From contig NZ_APNK01000007.1 in the NCBI RefSeq assembly GCF_000732535.1, forward strand, positions 62,001 to 126,000: a stretch of DNA of 64,000 bases, given 5' to 3'. Origin of the DNA: Salinisphaera hydrothermalis C41B8 (lineage in GTDB: Bacteria > Pseudomonadota > Gammaproteobacteria > Nevskiales > Salinisphaeraceae). Every line of letters begins with the position of its first letter. Position 1 is the stretch's first letter. A program made the position numbers and the translations under genes. The notes under the pieces are model-generated. The model was not told where the DNA came from, searched no databases, and was given only the letters and a program-made list of their open reading frames with translations. Positions 36,884 to 45,756 of the stretch are shown here, one piece after another.

Positions 36884-38004
36884 CAGATCACTTCCAGATC
36901 AGCATTGAGTGCACCCGCGGCCTTGAGGGCCTCGAGAATGGCCATCAGATCCACCGGCGTCGCACCCAATCGGTTGAGCGCATCGATGACCTGGCGCAGT
37001 GACGTACTGCGCGGCACGTAATTCAGCGAGCCATCGCCCTGCTGAACATTGATATTGGCATTCGGTACCACGGCGGTCTGGCCGCCCGACAAGGCATTGG
37101 GCTGCGAGACGATCGGGTTGGACTGGATCGTCACTGACAGGCTGCCGTGGGCGACCGCCGCCGGATCGAGCGTGACCTGGCCGTTCATGACCACCGAGCC
37201 GGTCCGTGAATTGAGGATCACGCGCGGTTTGGGCGTGCCGGGCTGGACCTGGATGTTCTGGATCGCGGCCATGAACGCGACCGTCGACCCGATATTCGGT
37301 GGCACCTCGATCGAGATCAGGCGCGGGTTCTTGGCGGTCGCGATCGAACGACCGAAGCGATTGTTCACAGCCTCCATCGCGCGCGTTGCAGTCGCGAAAT
37401 CGGCGTTCTTGAGTTCCAGATCAATGGTGCCGTGCGTGGCCAGCTTGGACTCGACGGTACGCTCGACTACCGCACCTTCGGGAATACGGCCGGCCGCGGT
37501 CTGGTTGACCTGTACGCTCGACCCGGCCGCCTTCACGCTCAGCCCCGGCGCCAACACGCTGCCCTGGGCCAACGCATAGATCTTGCCATCGGCACCCTTG
37601 AGCGGGGTCATCAACAGCGTGCCGCCGGTCAGCGAATTGGCGTTGCCGATCGAGGATACGGTCACGTCGATGTTCTGCCCGGTGGCGGCGAACGCCGGCA
37701 GATCGGCCGTGACCATCACGGCGGCCACGTTCTTCAACTGCATATTCGTGCCGCCGGCCACGGTCACCCCGAGCTGAGTGAGCATGTTGCGCACGGCCTG
37801 ACCGGTAAACGGCGTCTGCGTGGTCTGGTCACCGGTATTGTTCAACCCTACAACCAGCCCGTAGCCCACCAGCGGGTTCGAGCGCACGCCGTCGAACGTC
37901 GCGATATCGCCCAGGCGCTGTGCGCTGGCCGGCAGCGACGCGGCCAGCCCGATCATCAAAGTGATCGCGGCCCACACTACGCTGCGAATCATGCCCCCTT
38001 TCAT
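36883..38004 (-). CDS. flgI: Flagellar P-ring protein FlgI
   Basis: This 373-residue periplasmic P-ring protein forms the rod bushing in the peptidoglycan layer. The signal peptide is at 1-28 (MIRSVVWAAITLMIGLAASLP, ending ASA). The conserved LVGYGLVVGLNNTGDQT, FTGQAVRNMLTQLGV and the C-terminal VIDALNRLGATPVDLMAILE are present. I choose the ATG at 38004 with a GAGGGA ribosome site; the frame upstream lies in flgH and is not protein-like. It lies between flgH and flgJ in the flgBCDEFGHIJ operon. Confidence 0.96.
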   Translation of the reverse strand: MKGGMIRSVVWAAITLMIGLAASLPASAQRLGDIATFDGVRSNPLVGYGLVVGLNNTGDQTTQTPFTGQAVRNMLTQLGVTVAGGTNMQLKNVAAVMVTADLPAFAATGQNIDVTVSSIGNANSLTGGTLLMTPLKGADGKIYALAQGSVLAPGLSVKAAGSSVQVNQTAAGRIPEGAVVERTVESKLATHGTIDLELKNADFATATRAMEAVNNRFGRSIATAKNPRLISIEVPPNIGSTVAFMAAIQNIQVQPGTPKPRVILNSRTGSVVMNGQVTLDPAAVAHGSLSVTIQSNPIVSQPNALSGGQTAVVPNANINVQQGDGSLNYVPRSTSLRQVIDALNRLGATPVDLMAILEALKAAGALNADLEVI

Positions 38005-38029
38005 TGCATCCCTCGGCTGACGCGATTGG

Positions 38030-38737
38030 TCAGAGCGGTGAAATATTGAGCAGCGCGCGCTGCAGCCAGCCCATATGCTCGGCTTCGTTGATATAGCCGT
38101 CGCCGTAGTACTCGAGCCGTTCGTTGGCCACCTGGGTCGACGTGATCGTGCTGTCGGCATCGATCATGCGCGGATTGACCACCCCCGAGAACAAGACGTA
38201 CTCGGTGCCCTGGTTGATCCCGATCCGCTTCTCGCCGGCCACCTTGAGATTGCCGTTGGGCAGCACCTGCATCACCGTGACCGTGATCTTGCCGGTGAAC
38301 GTATTCGATGCATTGGCGTTGCCCGAGCCCTGGAAATCGTTCGATCCCGACAGATCGGTCTTCTGCTTGGTCAGCCACTTGCCCAGTGCCTCGGGCACCG
38401 ATGCCGGGTTGAACCCGATCGAGCCCTTGCGGTTCGCCTTGGCGGCCGACGATTTCGTGGCCGACAGGTTCTCGTTGAACACCACGGTCAGGATGTCTCC
38501 CACCCGCCGCGGGCGCCGATCCTCGAACAACGGCTTGTTGTAGGACGATTCAAAGATCGATCCGTTGCTCGCCGGCTTGGGTGGCGGCTGGGGCTGGGCC
38601 GTGGTCGGCCCGGTCACGATGTTATGCCGCGGCAGCTGGGCGCAGCCCGCGAGCACCGCGATCATGACCATCCCCAGCACCGGGCGCACCATGGCGGCGC
38701 GGCCCGGCGCGGAATAAGAAAACGAGCGACGCATCAT
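38030..38737 (-). CDS. flgH: Flagellar L-ring lipoprotein FlgH
   Basis: This 235-residue outer-membrane lipoprotein forms the L ring. The lipobox L-A-G-C follows a hydrophobic signal; Cys is residue 32 from the start given. An internal Met at residue 16 (38692) would give a more ordinary signal peptide and is a real alternative. The body has LFEDRRPRRVGDILTVVFNE, GNLKVAGEKRIGINQGTE and the final GYINEAEHMGWLQRALLNI, typical FlgH. It starts 3 bases after flgG. Confidence 0.95.
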   Translation of the reverse strand: MMRRSFSYSAPGRAAMVRPVLGMVMIAVLAGCAQLPRHNIVTGPTTAQPQPPPKPASNGSIFESSYNKPLFEDRRPRRVGDILTVVFNENLSATKSSAAKANRKGSIGFNPASVPEALGKWLTKQKTDLSGSNDFQGSGNANASNTFTGKITVTVMQVLPNGNLKVAGEKRIGINQGTEYVLFSGVVNPRMIDADSTITSTQVANERLEYYGDGYINEAEHMGWLQRALLNISPL

Positions 38738-38740
38738 CGA

Positions 38741-39523
38741 TCAGAGCTGGGACAGACGCTGAAGCATCTGGTCGGAGGTCTGAACCGCCTTGGAGTTGAT
38801 CTCGTAGGCGCGCTGGGTGGCGATCATGTTCACCATTTCCTCGACCACGTTGACGTTCGAGGTTTCGACATATTTCTGTCGCAGCAGCCCCGCGCCGTTC
38901 ACGCCCGGCGGGTTGTCGTTACGCGGCCCGGACGAGGTGGTTTCCTTGTACAGATTGTTACCGATGCTCTCGAGGCCGGCCGGATTGATGAAGGTCGACA
39001 ACTGCATCTGGCCGATCTGGTTGGAGCCGGTGCTGCCCGGCTGCGTTACCGACACCGTGCCGTCTTGCGCGATCGTGATCGACAGCGCGTTCTGCGGAAT
39101 GGTGATGCCGGGCTCGACCGGAAAACCGGACGCCGTGACCAGCTGACCGTTCTGGTCGAGCTGAAAACCGCCGTCTCGGGTATAAGCCGTGCTGCCGTCG
39201 GGCATCTGGATGGCAAAGAAGCCCTTGCCTTCGATCGCGACGTCCTTGGAGTTGCCGGTCTGCTCCAGGCTACCCTGGGTATGCAGACGCTCGGTGGCCA
39301 CGGCCTGTACGCCGGAACCGATCTGAAGACCGGACGGCAGATTGGTCTGCACCGAGGACGACGCTCCCGGCTGACGCACGTCCTGATACAGCAGATCCTG
39401 AAACACCGGCCGCGAGCGCTTGAAGCCGTTCGTCGACACGTTGGCCAGGTTATTGGAGATCGTGTCGAGCTTGGTCTGCTGACTTTCCAGACCGGTCTTC
39501 GCGATCCAGAGTGATCGGATCAT
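38741..39523 (-). CDS. flgG: Flagellar distal-rod protein FlgG
   Basis: This 260-residue distal-rod protein has the conserved N terminus [20 protein letters not shown], then [15 protein letters not shown]. The C-terminal block is [20 protein letters not shown] ending QMLQRLSQL. Length equals that of E. coli FlgG (260), as expected because rod length is fixed. A GAGGGGA ribosome site precedes the ATG. A perfect 10-bp hairpin lies 18 bases upstream, in the 155-base gap after flgF. Confidence 0.97.
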   Translation of the reverse strand: MIRSLWIAKTGLESQQTKLDTISNNLANVSTNGFKRSRPVFQDLLYQDVRQPGASSSVQTNLPSGLQIGSGVQAVATERLHTQGSLEQTGNSKDVAIEGKGFFAIQMPDGSTAYTRDGGFQLDQNGQLVTASGFPVEPGITIPQNALSITIAQDGTVSVTQPGSTGSNQIGQMQLSTFINPAGLESIGNNLYKETTSSGPRNDNPPGVNGAGLLRQKYVETSNVNVVEEMVNMIATQRAYEINSKAVQTSDQMLQRLSQL

Positions 39524-39540
39524 GAGTTTTCCCCTCGTTA

Positions 39541-39563
39541 GCGGCTGCCCGGCGGGCAGCCGC
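39541..39563 (-). other. Perfect 10-bp hairpin upstream of flgG
   Basis: GCGGCTGCCC-GGC-GGGCAGCCGC can form a 10-bp GC-rich stem with a 3-base loop immediately before the flgG ribosome site, inside the flg operon. No T-run follows, so it is unlikely to be an intrinsic terminator. It could protect the processed 3' end of upstream mRNA or modulate flgG translation. Confidence 0.6.
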
Positions 39564-39678
39564 GATCGTTACGTCGATGCGTTACGCGTTGTGGCGACAC
39601 CCGACCCGCGAGATCGCGCGAATCCGTGCCGATGCGGCAAACCGTGACCGGCTTGCCCGATGCAATAGCGCGCTAGCG

Positions 39679-40434
39679 CTATGTCACATCCAGCAGCTTG
39701 TTGGCGGAACGCGCGTTGTCGTCGGCCGAGGACAGCATCTTCATCTGCATCCCGAACTGACGGGCATCGCTGATCATCCCGACCATGGCCTCGGTGGGCG
39801 ACACATTGCTGTCTTCCAGCGAGCCGGACTCCACCCGCACCGTATTGTCCTGCTGCAACGGGCCGGCCGTCCCGCCGTCCGGCGAGGTCGCCCGGAACAG
39901 CCCGTCGCCGCCGCGGGTCATGCCATCGTCGGGCTGGCCGACCAGCTTGAGCTGGCCGACCTGGGCGATGGTGTTCGGTTGCTGCCCCGCGCCGAGCGCC
40001 GAGATCGTGCCGTCGTCGGCAATCGTGACCTTGGCATTCAGCGGCAGCACGATCGGCTGGCCGTTGTTCGACAGCACCGGATGCCCACCGCTACGCAGCA
40101 GGCCGGTGGAATCGATCTGCAGGTTGCCGTCGCGGGTATAGGCCTCGCTGCCATCGTCGGCTTGCACGGCCAGCCAGCCCGGGCCGTTGACCGCGACATC
40201 CAGCGCGCGACCGGTATGCTCGATCGGCCCCTGCGAAAAATCGGCCTGGGGCGTCGTCTCGGCCGTGATCGCCCGCGTGGCCAGCCCCGAGCCGTTCACC
40301 GGCACCGCCCGATAAGCCGACAACGCGGCCTTGAAGCCGGTCGTCGAGGCGTTGGCCAGATTGTTGGCGACCACCGCCTGGCGATCCAGAATCTGGCTCG
40401 CGCCGGACAGCGCCGTATAGATCAATCGATCCAT
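39679..40434 (-). CDS. flgF: Flagellar proximal-rod protein FlgF
   Basis: This 251-residue rod protein begins MDRLIYTALSGASQILDRQA followed by NNLANASTTGFKAA. It ends with VSPTEAMVGMISDARQFGMQ and MKMLSSADDNARSANKLLDV. This is the FlgF pattern, and the length matches the family. It starts 27 bases after flgE. The gap to flgG downstream is unusually long for this operon and contains the hairpin. Confidence 0.95.
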   Translation of the reverse strand: MDRLIYTALSGASQILDRQAVVANNLANASTTGFKAALSAYRAVPVNGSGLATRAITAETTPQADFSQGPIEHTGRALDVAVNGPGWLAVQADDGSEAYTRDGNLQIDSTGLLRSGGHPVLSNNGQPIVLPLNAKVTIADDGTISALGAGQQPNTIAQVGQLKLVGQPDDGMTRGGDGLFRATSPDGGTAGPLQQDNTVRVESGSLEDSNVSPTEAMVGMISDARQFGMQMKMLSSADDNARSANKLLDVT

Positions 40435-40460
40435 GGTGAGGTCCTATACCGCGACGCCGA

Positions 40461-41909
40461 TCAGCCCAGCTGGACCGCGGTCTGCAGAATCTGACTCTGC
40501 GCCTTGATGGTCTGCGCGTTGGCCTGGTAGTTACGCTGCGACACGATCATGTCGACGAGCTGCTTCGACAGATCGACATTGGACGCTTCCAGCGTGCCGC
40601 CGCGCAGATCGCCGAACTGGCCGGTGCCGGCCGTACCCAGCGACGGCTGGCCGGAATCGGCGGTCTCGGTCCAGGCGTTGCCGGATACTGGCTGCAGGCC
40701 GTTTTCGTTCCGGAAACCGGCCAATGCGATCTGGGCCAGGTTCACCGACTGCCCGTTGTCGTAGCTGCCGGTCACCATGCCGTTGTTCTGAATGGTGATC
40801 CCGGTCAGCGCGCCGGAGGCATAACCGTCCTGCGACGGGTTGCCGGCCGAAAACGACTGCGCGGTCTGGGTCGAGCCGGCGAAATCGAAGTTGAAATCGA
40901 TCGGCGACGAACCGTTCTGCGGGTCGAGCGCGTAGGCCACCTGCGAATTGCCGAGGCTACCGGGCTTGGTGCCGCTCACCGGCGTGGCGCTGGCCAGGTT
41001 ACCGGACGGGTCGAAGCTCAGCTGGGTGGCCGGCAGGCTCTGGGTGTACGTCACCGTGCCGCCGGAGTAGCTGCCGGCGCTCCCGGTGGCGCCGGTCACC
41101 TTGGCGGTGTAGCCGTTGAATTGATACGTGCCGTTGCCGTCCTGCGACGGCGTATTACCGGCCGCATTGGTAAAGCTGGACAGATTCATCGCGAAACCAC
41201 CGTTCGGCGGTGTCTGTCCGACCGACGTCGCCAGATTGGCTTCGGAGCCCAGCGGCATTTGACCGTTGACCTGCCACTGGTTGGAGCCGGTCTTGGTGAA
41301 ATACATGTTGACGCTGTGGGCGTTGCCGAGCGAGTCGTAGACCGTATTCGGGGTCGACCAGTCGTAGGTATTGGCATCATTCGCATTGAACGACGCGCCC
41401 GACTTGATCGAGGAGCCGGCATCCAGCGCCGCGGCCAGCGAGGCCTGCGTCGTGGCACGGGCGTTGAGCCCCTGCGAAGGCAGCTGGATCACCTGCGGCG
41501 TGCCGCCCGCGTTTACCGAGGCCGACGCGTTGGGGTTATTGAAGTTGGAGACGTTGTAACCGGTCAGCAACGCACCACTGCTGTTGGCAAGATTGCCGTC
41601 CTTGGTCTGCTGGAACTGGCCGTCACGCGAGTATTCGGTGGTGCCGTTATGGGCCAACCGGAAGAAGCCGCCGCCGTCGATCGCGACATCCAGATTGCGA
41701 TCGGTGGTGTTCAGCGAACCGGCCGAGAAATCCTGGGCCGTACCCGCGACCGCCACGCCGAGGCCGGTACGCGCGCCGGCGTAGATATCGGCGAACTGCG
41801 TGCTCGACGACTTATAGCCGGTCGTCTGCGAGTTGGCGATGTTGTTGCCGATGTTGTTGAGATCGGCCGATGCGGCCTGAAGACCGCTGACACCCTGCGT
41901 AAACCCCAT
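40461..41909 (-). CDS. flgE: Flagellar hook protein FlgE
   Basis: This 482-residue hook subunit has N-terminal GFTQGVSGLQAASADLNNIG plus NNIANSQTTGYKSSST. The C-terminal EASNVDLSKQLVDMIVSQRN block is followed by the NAQTIKAQSQILQTAVQLG end. It is longer than E. coli FlgE (402). The extra residues lie in the surface-exposed, Gly/Ser/Asn-rich D1/D2 region. Hook length would be set by the fliK product. flgD lies 105 bases upstream on the same strand. Confidence 0.96.
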   Translation of the reverse strand: MGFTQGVSGLQAASADLNNIGNNIANSQTTGYKSSSTQFADIYAGARTGLGVAVAGTAQDFSAGSLNTTDRNLDVAIDGGGFFRLAHNGTTEYSRDGQFQQTKDGNLANSSGALLTGYNVSNFNNPNASASVNAGGTPQVIQLPSQGLNARATTQASLAAALDAGSSIKSGASFNANDANTYDWSTPNTVYDSLGNAHSVNMYFTKTGSNQWQVNGQMPLGSEANLATSVGQTPPNGGFAMNLSSFTNAAGNTPSQDGNGTYQFNGYTAKVTGATGSAGSYSGGTVTYTQSLPATQLSFDPSGNLASATPVSGTKPGSLGNSQVAYALDPQNGSSPIDFNFDFAGSTQTAQSFSAGNPSQDGYASGALTGITIQNNGMVTGSYDNGQSVNLAQIALAGFRNENGLQPVSGNAWTETADSGQPSLGTAGTGQFGDLRGGTLEASNVDLSKQLVDMIVSQRNYQANAQTIKAQSQILQTAVQLG

Positions 41910-42014
41910 TGCTCCACCCCTCGTGGTGTGATTTGGACGGCGTTAGTATCGAGCGCGTCCGTGATTTTCGATGGCGCGAACAACGATCGTTTCGGACCGC
42001 TATTCGCACCGAAT

Positions 42015-42737
42015 TCATAGAATCTGGTAAACGTTGTTCAGATCGACCAGACCGCCCGGCCCCAGGTCGAGCTTCGGCCCGGACCCGCTGGAAACCACAC
42101 CGTCGACATAACCGGTATCCAGGCCCTGCGCCTTGATGTCGTCACCCTGGCTGTCCTGCGCCGAGATGTTGATGGTGTACTTGCCGGGATCGACCTGGGC
42201 GCCGCTGGCATCCTTGCCGTCCCACTGGAACGACTGCACGCCCGCTGCCTGGTCGGTGTATTCCGATTTGTGCACCACGTTGCCGGCGTTGTCGGTGATG
42301 GTGATGCTCATCTTCTTGGCATCGGCCGGCAGATCGACGCCGAAGGCCGTGGCCGTGCCATCGCTGCCGACCTTTACTTCGTTGCCGGGCACCAGCACCT
42401 TGTGACCGATCAACGAACTCGCCTGAAGCTGCTGCGAGGTATCGATCTGACCGGTGATCTTGCCCAGCGTGTCGTTGAGATTATTGATGCCGGTAACGGT
42501 ATTGATCTGCGCGATCTGCGACGTCACCTGCGAATTATCGGTCGGATTGAGCGGGTCCTGGTTCTTCATCTGCGCGACCAGCAGCGTCAGGAAGCGATTG
42601 CTCAGATCCTGGGTATTGCTGGTCGCTGCCGTCGTACCGCTCGTGCTGGCAGAGCCGGACGCCGAGCTCGCGTTCGCCGCGGCAGCGGCCTTGGAGCTCG
42701 CGTTTGCGTACAAAGAGGTCAGGGGACTTGTCGCCAT
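42015..42737 (-). CDS. flgD: Flagellar hook-capping scaffold protein FlgD
   Basis: This 240-residue hook cap protein is needed for FlgE polymerisation and later discarded. The N-terminal region is Ser/Ala-rich. The conserved export and cap motif FLTLLVAQMKNQDPLNPTDN is at about 50-70. The C-terminal FlgD Ig-like and TUDOR-like domains contain FQWDGKDASGAQVDPGKYTI. Length is close to E. coli (231). It starts 12 bases after flgC. Confidence 0.95.
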   Translation of the reverse strand: MATSPLTSLYANASSKAAAAANASSASGSASTSGTTAATSNTQDLSNRFLTLLVAQMKNQDPLNPTDNSQVTSQIAQINTVTGINNLNDTLGKITGQIDTSQQLQASSLIGHKVLVPGNEVKVGSDGTATAFGVDLPADAKKMSITITDNAGNVVHKSEYTDQAAGVQSFQWDGKDASGAQVDPGKYTINISAQDSQGDDIKAQGLDTGYVDGVVSSGSGPKLDLGPGGLVDLNNVYQIL

Positions 42738-42749
42738 GATCTAAACCTT

Positions 42750-43154
42750 TTATTCGCCCAGCTTGAGCGTCTGCAGCGCCAGATTCTTGCCCGTGTTGAG
42801 CACGTTGACGTTGGCTTCGTAGGAGCGGGCCGCCGAAATCATGTTGACCATTTCGTCGGTTGGATTGACGTTGGGCATCTTCACGTAGCCCTGGTCGTCG
42901 GCCAGCGGGCTATCCGGACGATATTCCTGGCGAAACGGCGCCGGATTCTCAGTCACACCGGACACCGCGACGCCGCCGATCTCCGAGCCCGGAGCCGCGG
43001 CGACCTGAAACTGGACTTCCTTGCCGCGATAGGGCTGGCCGTTCGGCCCGGCCACGCTGTCGGCGTTGGCCATGTTGCTGGCCGCGACGTTCATGCGCTC
43101 GGACTGCGCGGTCAGCGCCGAACCGGCGATCCCGAAGATACTGCTCACTGTCAT
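42750..43154 (-). CDS. flgC: Flagellar proximal-rod protein FlgC
   Basis: This 134-residue rod protein has the N-terminal [20 protein letters not shown] and [20 protein letters not shown]. The C-terminal [20 protein letters not shown] block ends [16 protein letters not shown]. All are standard for FlgC, and the length equals that of E. coli (134). It is the second gene of the flgB-flgJ operon. Confidence 0.97.
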   Translation of the reverse strand: MTVSSIFGIAGSALTAQSERMNVAASNMANADSVAGPNGQPYRGKEVQFQVAAAPGSEIGGVAVSGVTENPAPFRQEYRPDSPLADDQGYVKMPNVNPTDEMVNMISAARSYEANVNVLNTGKNLALQTLKLGE

Positions 43155-43185
43155 GTTGTCCCCCGTTGCGTCGTGCCGGCCGCGA

Positions 43186-43614
43186 TCAGCTGGCCGGCTC
43201 CATCGCCGATTTCAGCCCCTTGATCTGGCTGCCGAGAATCTGCAGGTCGGCGCGGTAGTGCACCGAGTTGTCCATGAACTGGACGCGCTCGTTGTTCATG
43301 TCGACCGTATTGCCGTCCAGACTCGGCTGGGTCGGATTCCGATACTCCAGATCCACACCGCCCATGCCGGACGCGGACGGCCCTTGCCCGGGGATATGCC
43401 CAGGCTCGGTCGTCGCCAGTGCCAGCCCGCCTTCGGTGGCGGGCTGCTGCCCGTCGACCGCGGCATGCAGCGCTGAGGCGAAATCGAAGTCCCGTGCCTT
43501 GTAACCCGGCGTATCGCTGTTGGCGATATTCGAGGCGAGCACCTTCTGGCGCTCCGCGCGCAGGTTGAGCGCCTGACTATAGAAATTCAGCGACTGGCTC
43601 AGTCGGTCCATCAT
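43186..43614 (-). CDS. flgB: Flagellar proximal-rod protein FlgB
   Basis: This 142-residue rod protein begins [20 protein letters not shown] followed by [15 protein letters not shown]. It ends with [21 protein letters not shown] choose the Met at 43614 because GAGGGG lies 6 bases upstream; the frame extends to 43632. It is the first gene of the flgBCDEFGHIJ operon and is divergent from flgA, as in E. coli. The 132-base intergenic region should hold both early (FlhDC-dependent) promoters, but I cannot locate them confidently. Confidence 0.95.
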   Translation of the reverse strand: MMDRLSQSLNFYSQALNLRAERQKVLASNIANSDTPGYKARDFDFASALHAAVDGQQPATEGGLALATTEPGHIPGQGPSASGMGGVDLEYRNPTQPSLDGNTVDMNNERVQFMDNSVHYRADLQILGSQIKGLKSAMEPAS

Positions 43615-43746
43615 CGCGTGCCCCTCATGCATTCGACGCCGGCCACTTTAATCGTCGCCGCCGCGTGTCAATCGCGCGAAAAGCCCCCCGCTTTGTGCGC
43701 TAATCCGGCAATGGACGCCCACGGCATCGGCCCTAGACTTCCTGCC

Positions 43747-44448
43747 ATGTCGATTCATCGAACCATCGCGCGCGCGTGCGCAAGCTCGGCGCTCGCCGGC
43801 CTGATTTTGGGAATTTCACTGGCCGCCCAGGCCGGCGACGATGCCCTGTCGGCCCGCGTTACCGGTTTTCTGCGCTCGGAAAATGCCGGCATCGGCGACC
43901 ACATCAGCGTCACGGTGAACACGCCGACCGCGCGCATGCCGGCCTGTCAGGACCCGCAGCCCTTCCTGCCAGGACAGGCGGCACGCACCACGGGCCGGAT
44001 CACGGTCGGCGTACGCTGTCCCGGCGATTCACCGGAAACCCGTTACGTGCAGGCCGATGTCCGCGTTTACGGGCGTTACTATGTCGCCAGCCACGAGATC
44101 AACTCCGGCGACACCCTCACCGCGGGCGATCTGGAGTCGCGCGAAGGCGACATCACCCGTGATCTGAACCGCCTGCCCGATAGCGAAAGCGCCATCGTCG
44201 GGCAGCAAGCCCGTCGGCGCATCGCCGAGTCGCAAACCATCGTGTCGAATATGCTCGAAGCGCCCGACGTGATCTCGCGCGGCGATAGCGTCAAGGTCGT
44301 GTCGAAGGGGCCCGGCTTTTCGATCACCACGCACGGCAAGGCGCTGGACAACGCCACCGCCGGGGCTAATGTGCGCGTGCGCACATCCAATGGTACGGTC
44401 GTTTCGGGCAAGCCGGACGGCCCGGGCGTGGTCGTCGTATCACCCTGA
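43747..44448 (+). CDS. flgA: Flagella basal body P-ring formation protein FlgA
   Basis: This 233-residue periplasmic chaperone for P-ring (FlgI) assembly has an N-terminal signal peptide (about 1-29, ending LAAQA). The body contains YYVASHEINSGDTLTAGDLE and the C-terminal SAF domain, with DVISRGDSVKVVSKGPGFSI then VRVRTSNGTVVSGKPDGPGV. I choose the ATG at 43747 so that the signal is at the start; a Met at 43711 is possible. It is divergent from flgB and upstream of flgMN. Confidence 0.94.
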   Translation: MSIHRTIARACASSALAGLILGISLAAQAGDDALSARVTGFLRSENAGIGDHISVTVNTPTARMPACQDPQPFLPGQAARTTGRITVGVRCPGDSPETRYVQADVRVYGRYYVASHEINSGDTLTAGDLESREGDITRDLNRLPDSESAIVGQQARRRIAESQTIVSNMLEAPDVISRGDSVKVVSKGPGFSITTHGKALDNATAGANVRVRTSNGTVVSGKPDGPGVVVVSP

Positions 44449-44472
44449 AGCATCGCCCCATGACTAACGGAT

Positions 44473-44499
44473 TAAAGTCTCGTTCCACACCGCCGTTAT
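44473..44499 (+). promoter_or_regulatory. Sigma-28 promoter of flgMN
   Basis: TAAAGTCT (-35, 44473-44480), an 11-base spacer and GCCGTTAT (-10, 44492-44499), with 7 of 8 and 6 of 8 consensus matches. The position, 47 bases before flgM, matches the known class-III flgM promoter by which sigma-28 raises its own inhibitor. Confidence 0.75.
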
Positions 44500-44545
44500 C
44501 ATCAACAGTCACACGCCGACTGGCCTTGCGGCCGAGGAAAATCCC

Positions 44546-44842
44546 GTGCCCATAGATCCGACGAATAACCGCATCAATCGCGTCAGCACCGGTCCGAGCA
44601 CCGAGGCGCCCCAGAATACCCGCCGCACGGACACCGCGCGGCCCGAGTCATCGGCTTCGAACGCGGGCTCGACCCGCCTGAGCCGGCTCGATACGAGCGA
44701 TTCCAGCCACGATATCGATGCCGCGCGCGTGGCCGAAATCCGCCAGGGCATCGCCGACGGCACGCTGACCTTCGACACCGGACGCATCGCCGACGGCATC
44801 ATTGCCAGCGCGCGCGAGTTGACCGGCAACGGCCAAGGCTAA
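44546..44842 (+). CDS. flgM: Anti-sigma-28 factor FlgM
   Basis: This 98-residue FlgM binds FliA until the hook is complete and is then exported through the finished hook. The N-terminal half is polar and disordered (Asn, Arg, Thr, Ser). The C-terminal sigma-binding helices are DIDAARVAEIRQGIADGTLT and DTGRIADGIIASARELTG, a classic FlgM match. The start is GTG with GAGGAAA upstream. It is followed by flgN after 10 bases. Confidence 0.95.
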   Translation: MPIDPTNNRINRVSTGPSTEAPQNTRRTDTARPESSASNAGSTRLSRLDTSDSSHDIDAARVAEIRQGIADGTLTFDTGRIADGIIASARELTGNGQG

Positions 44843-44852
44843 CGGGCGCACC

Positions 44853-45323
44853 ATGAATCCGGCCGCCGATTATGCCGACCTGCTCGCCCGCCAGGATGCG
44901 GCCGTACAGGCGTTCGTGGATGTGCTCGAACGAGAACGGGACGCGCTGGCCGCGCGCCCCGTGGCCCATGCAGCGCTCAACGCCGCAACCGAGGCCAAGA
45001 CCCGTCAGGCCGAGAGTCTGGAGGCGCTCGAGCGCGAACGACAACGTCTGGCCGAGGCGGCGCGCGCCGGCGCCGGTACCGACCTCAGCGATGCCGAACT
45101 CGCGCAGGCGCTGGGCTGCGGCGAGCGCTGGGCCGAGCTGTGCGCCCGGGTGGCGCATGCGCGCAATCAGAACGCGATCAATGGCATGGCGATCCAGACG
45201 CGGCTGGAACACACCGAGGAACGCCTGAACTTCCTGCGCCGTCATACCTCCAGCGCGCTTTATGCGCCCGATGGTCGACGCAGCCCGTCGGCCGGGGCCG
45301 GGCGACTGCGCGGCGGCGCCTGA
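44853..45323 (+). CDS. flgN: Flagellar export chaperone FlgN
   Basis: This 156-residue helical protein is rich in Ala, Glu, Arg and Leu and chaperones FlgK and FlgL. Residues 1-110 are predicted antiparallel helices. The conserved region near NQNAINGMAIQTRLEHTEER, followed by LNFLRR and LYAPDG, is typical of FlgN. Its place after flgM matches E. coli. It converges on flhE with a 19-base gap. Confidence 0.93.
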   Translation: MNPAADYADLLARQDAAVQAFVDVLERERDALAARPVAHAALNAATEAKTRQAESLEALERERQRLAEAARAGAGTDLSDAELAQALGCGERWAELCARVAHARNQNAINGMAIQTRLEHTEERLNFLRRHTSSALYAPDGRRSPSAGAGRLRGGA

Positions 45324-45342
45324 GCGCCGCCCGACCGGGCGA

Positions 45343-45756
45343 CTACTCGAAGTTCACGACCAGTTGGACTCGCCCCACGCGCATGGCGGGCGCCACGCGG
45401 CCGCTGCCCGGCACTTTCAGCATCAGATGAAACGGCGTCACCACCGGCAGTCCGGCAAAGGCTTTCGAGCCGCCGCGCGGATTCGAGGCGTCGACACAAC
45501 GCCCGGCGGCACAAAGCCTTGCCACCATACGGGGATCGCCCACGCGGTCGTAGCCATAACGCCACTGCACCCGGCCGATACCATGGCCGGTGACGGGGGT
45601 GGTCGGCCGCGGGGCGAGCCTCGGCGAGACATAGACACGCCCGCGCTGACCAATCGCCGGCAGCGCCGCTTCCGCGATCCAGGAACCTGCTGCGCTCGCC
45701 GTGCCAGCGCATGCCGCCAGCGCCAGACTCACGGCAAACGCGACCCGACGTTTCAT
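45343..45756 (-). CDS. flhE: Flagellar protein FlhE
   Basis: This 137-residue secreted protein has a signal peptide (1-22, ending ASA). It resembles enterobacterial FlhE: W+Y motif VQWRYGYD, R-L-C-x(5)-C-V (RLCAAGRCVD) with a probable disulfide, FAGLPVVTPFHLML and the VPGSGRVAPAMRVGRVQLVV end. FlhE is a periplasmic factor that in E. coli/Salmonella limits proton leakage through the export gate. It overlaps the flhA stop, reproducing the flhBAE order of enterobacteria, and is the last gene of the 13.5-kb flhD-flhE run. Confidence 0.88.
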   Translation of the reverse strand: MKRRVAFAVSLALAACAGTASAAGSWIAEAALPAIGQRGRVYVSPRLAPRPTTPVTGHGIGRVQWRYGYDRVGDPRMVARLCAAGRCVDASNPRGGSKAFAGLPVVTPFHLMLKVPGSGRVAPAMRVGRVQLVVNFE

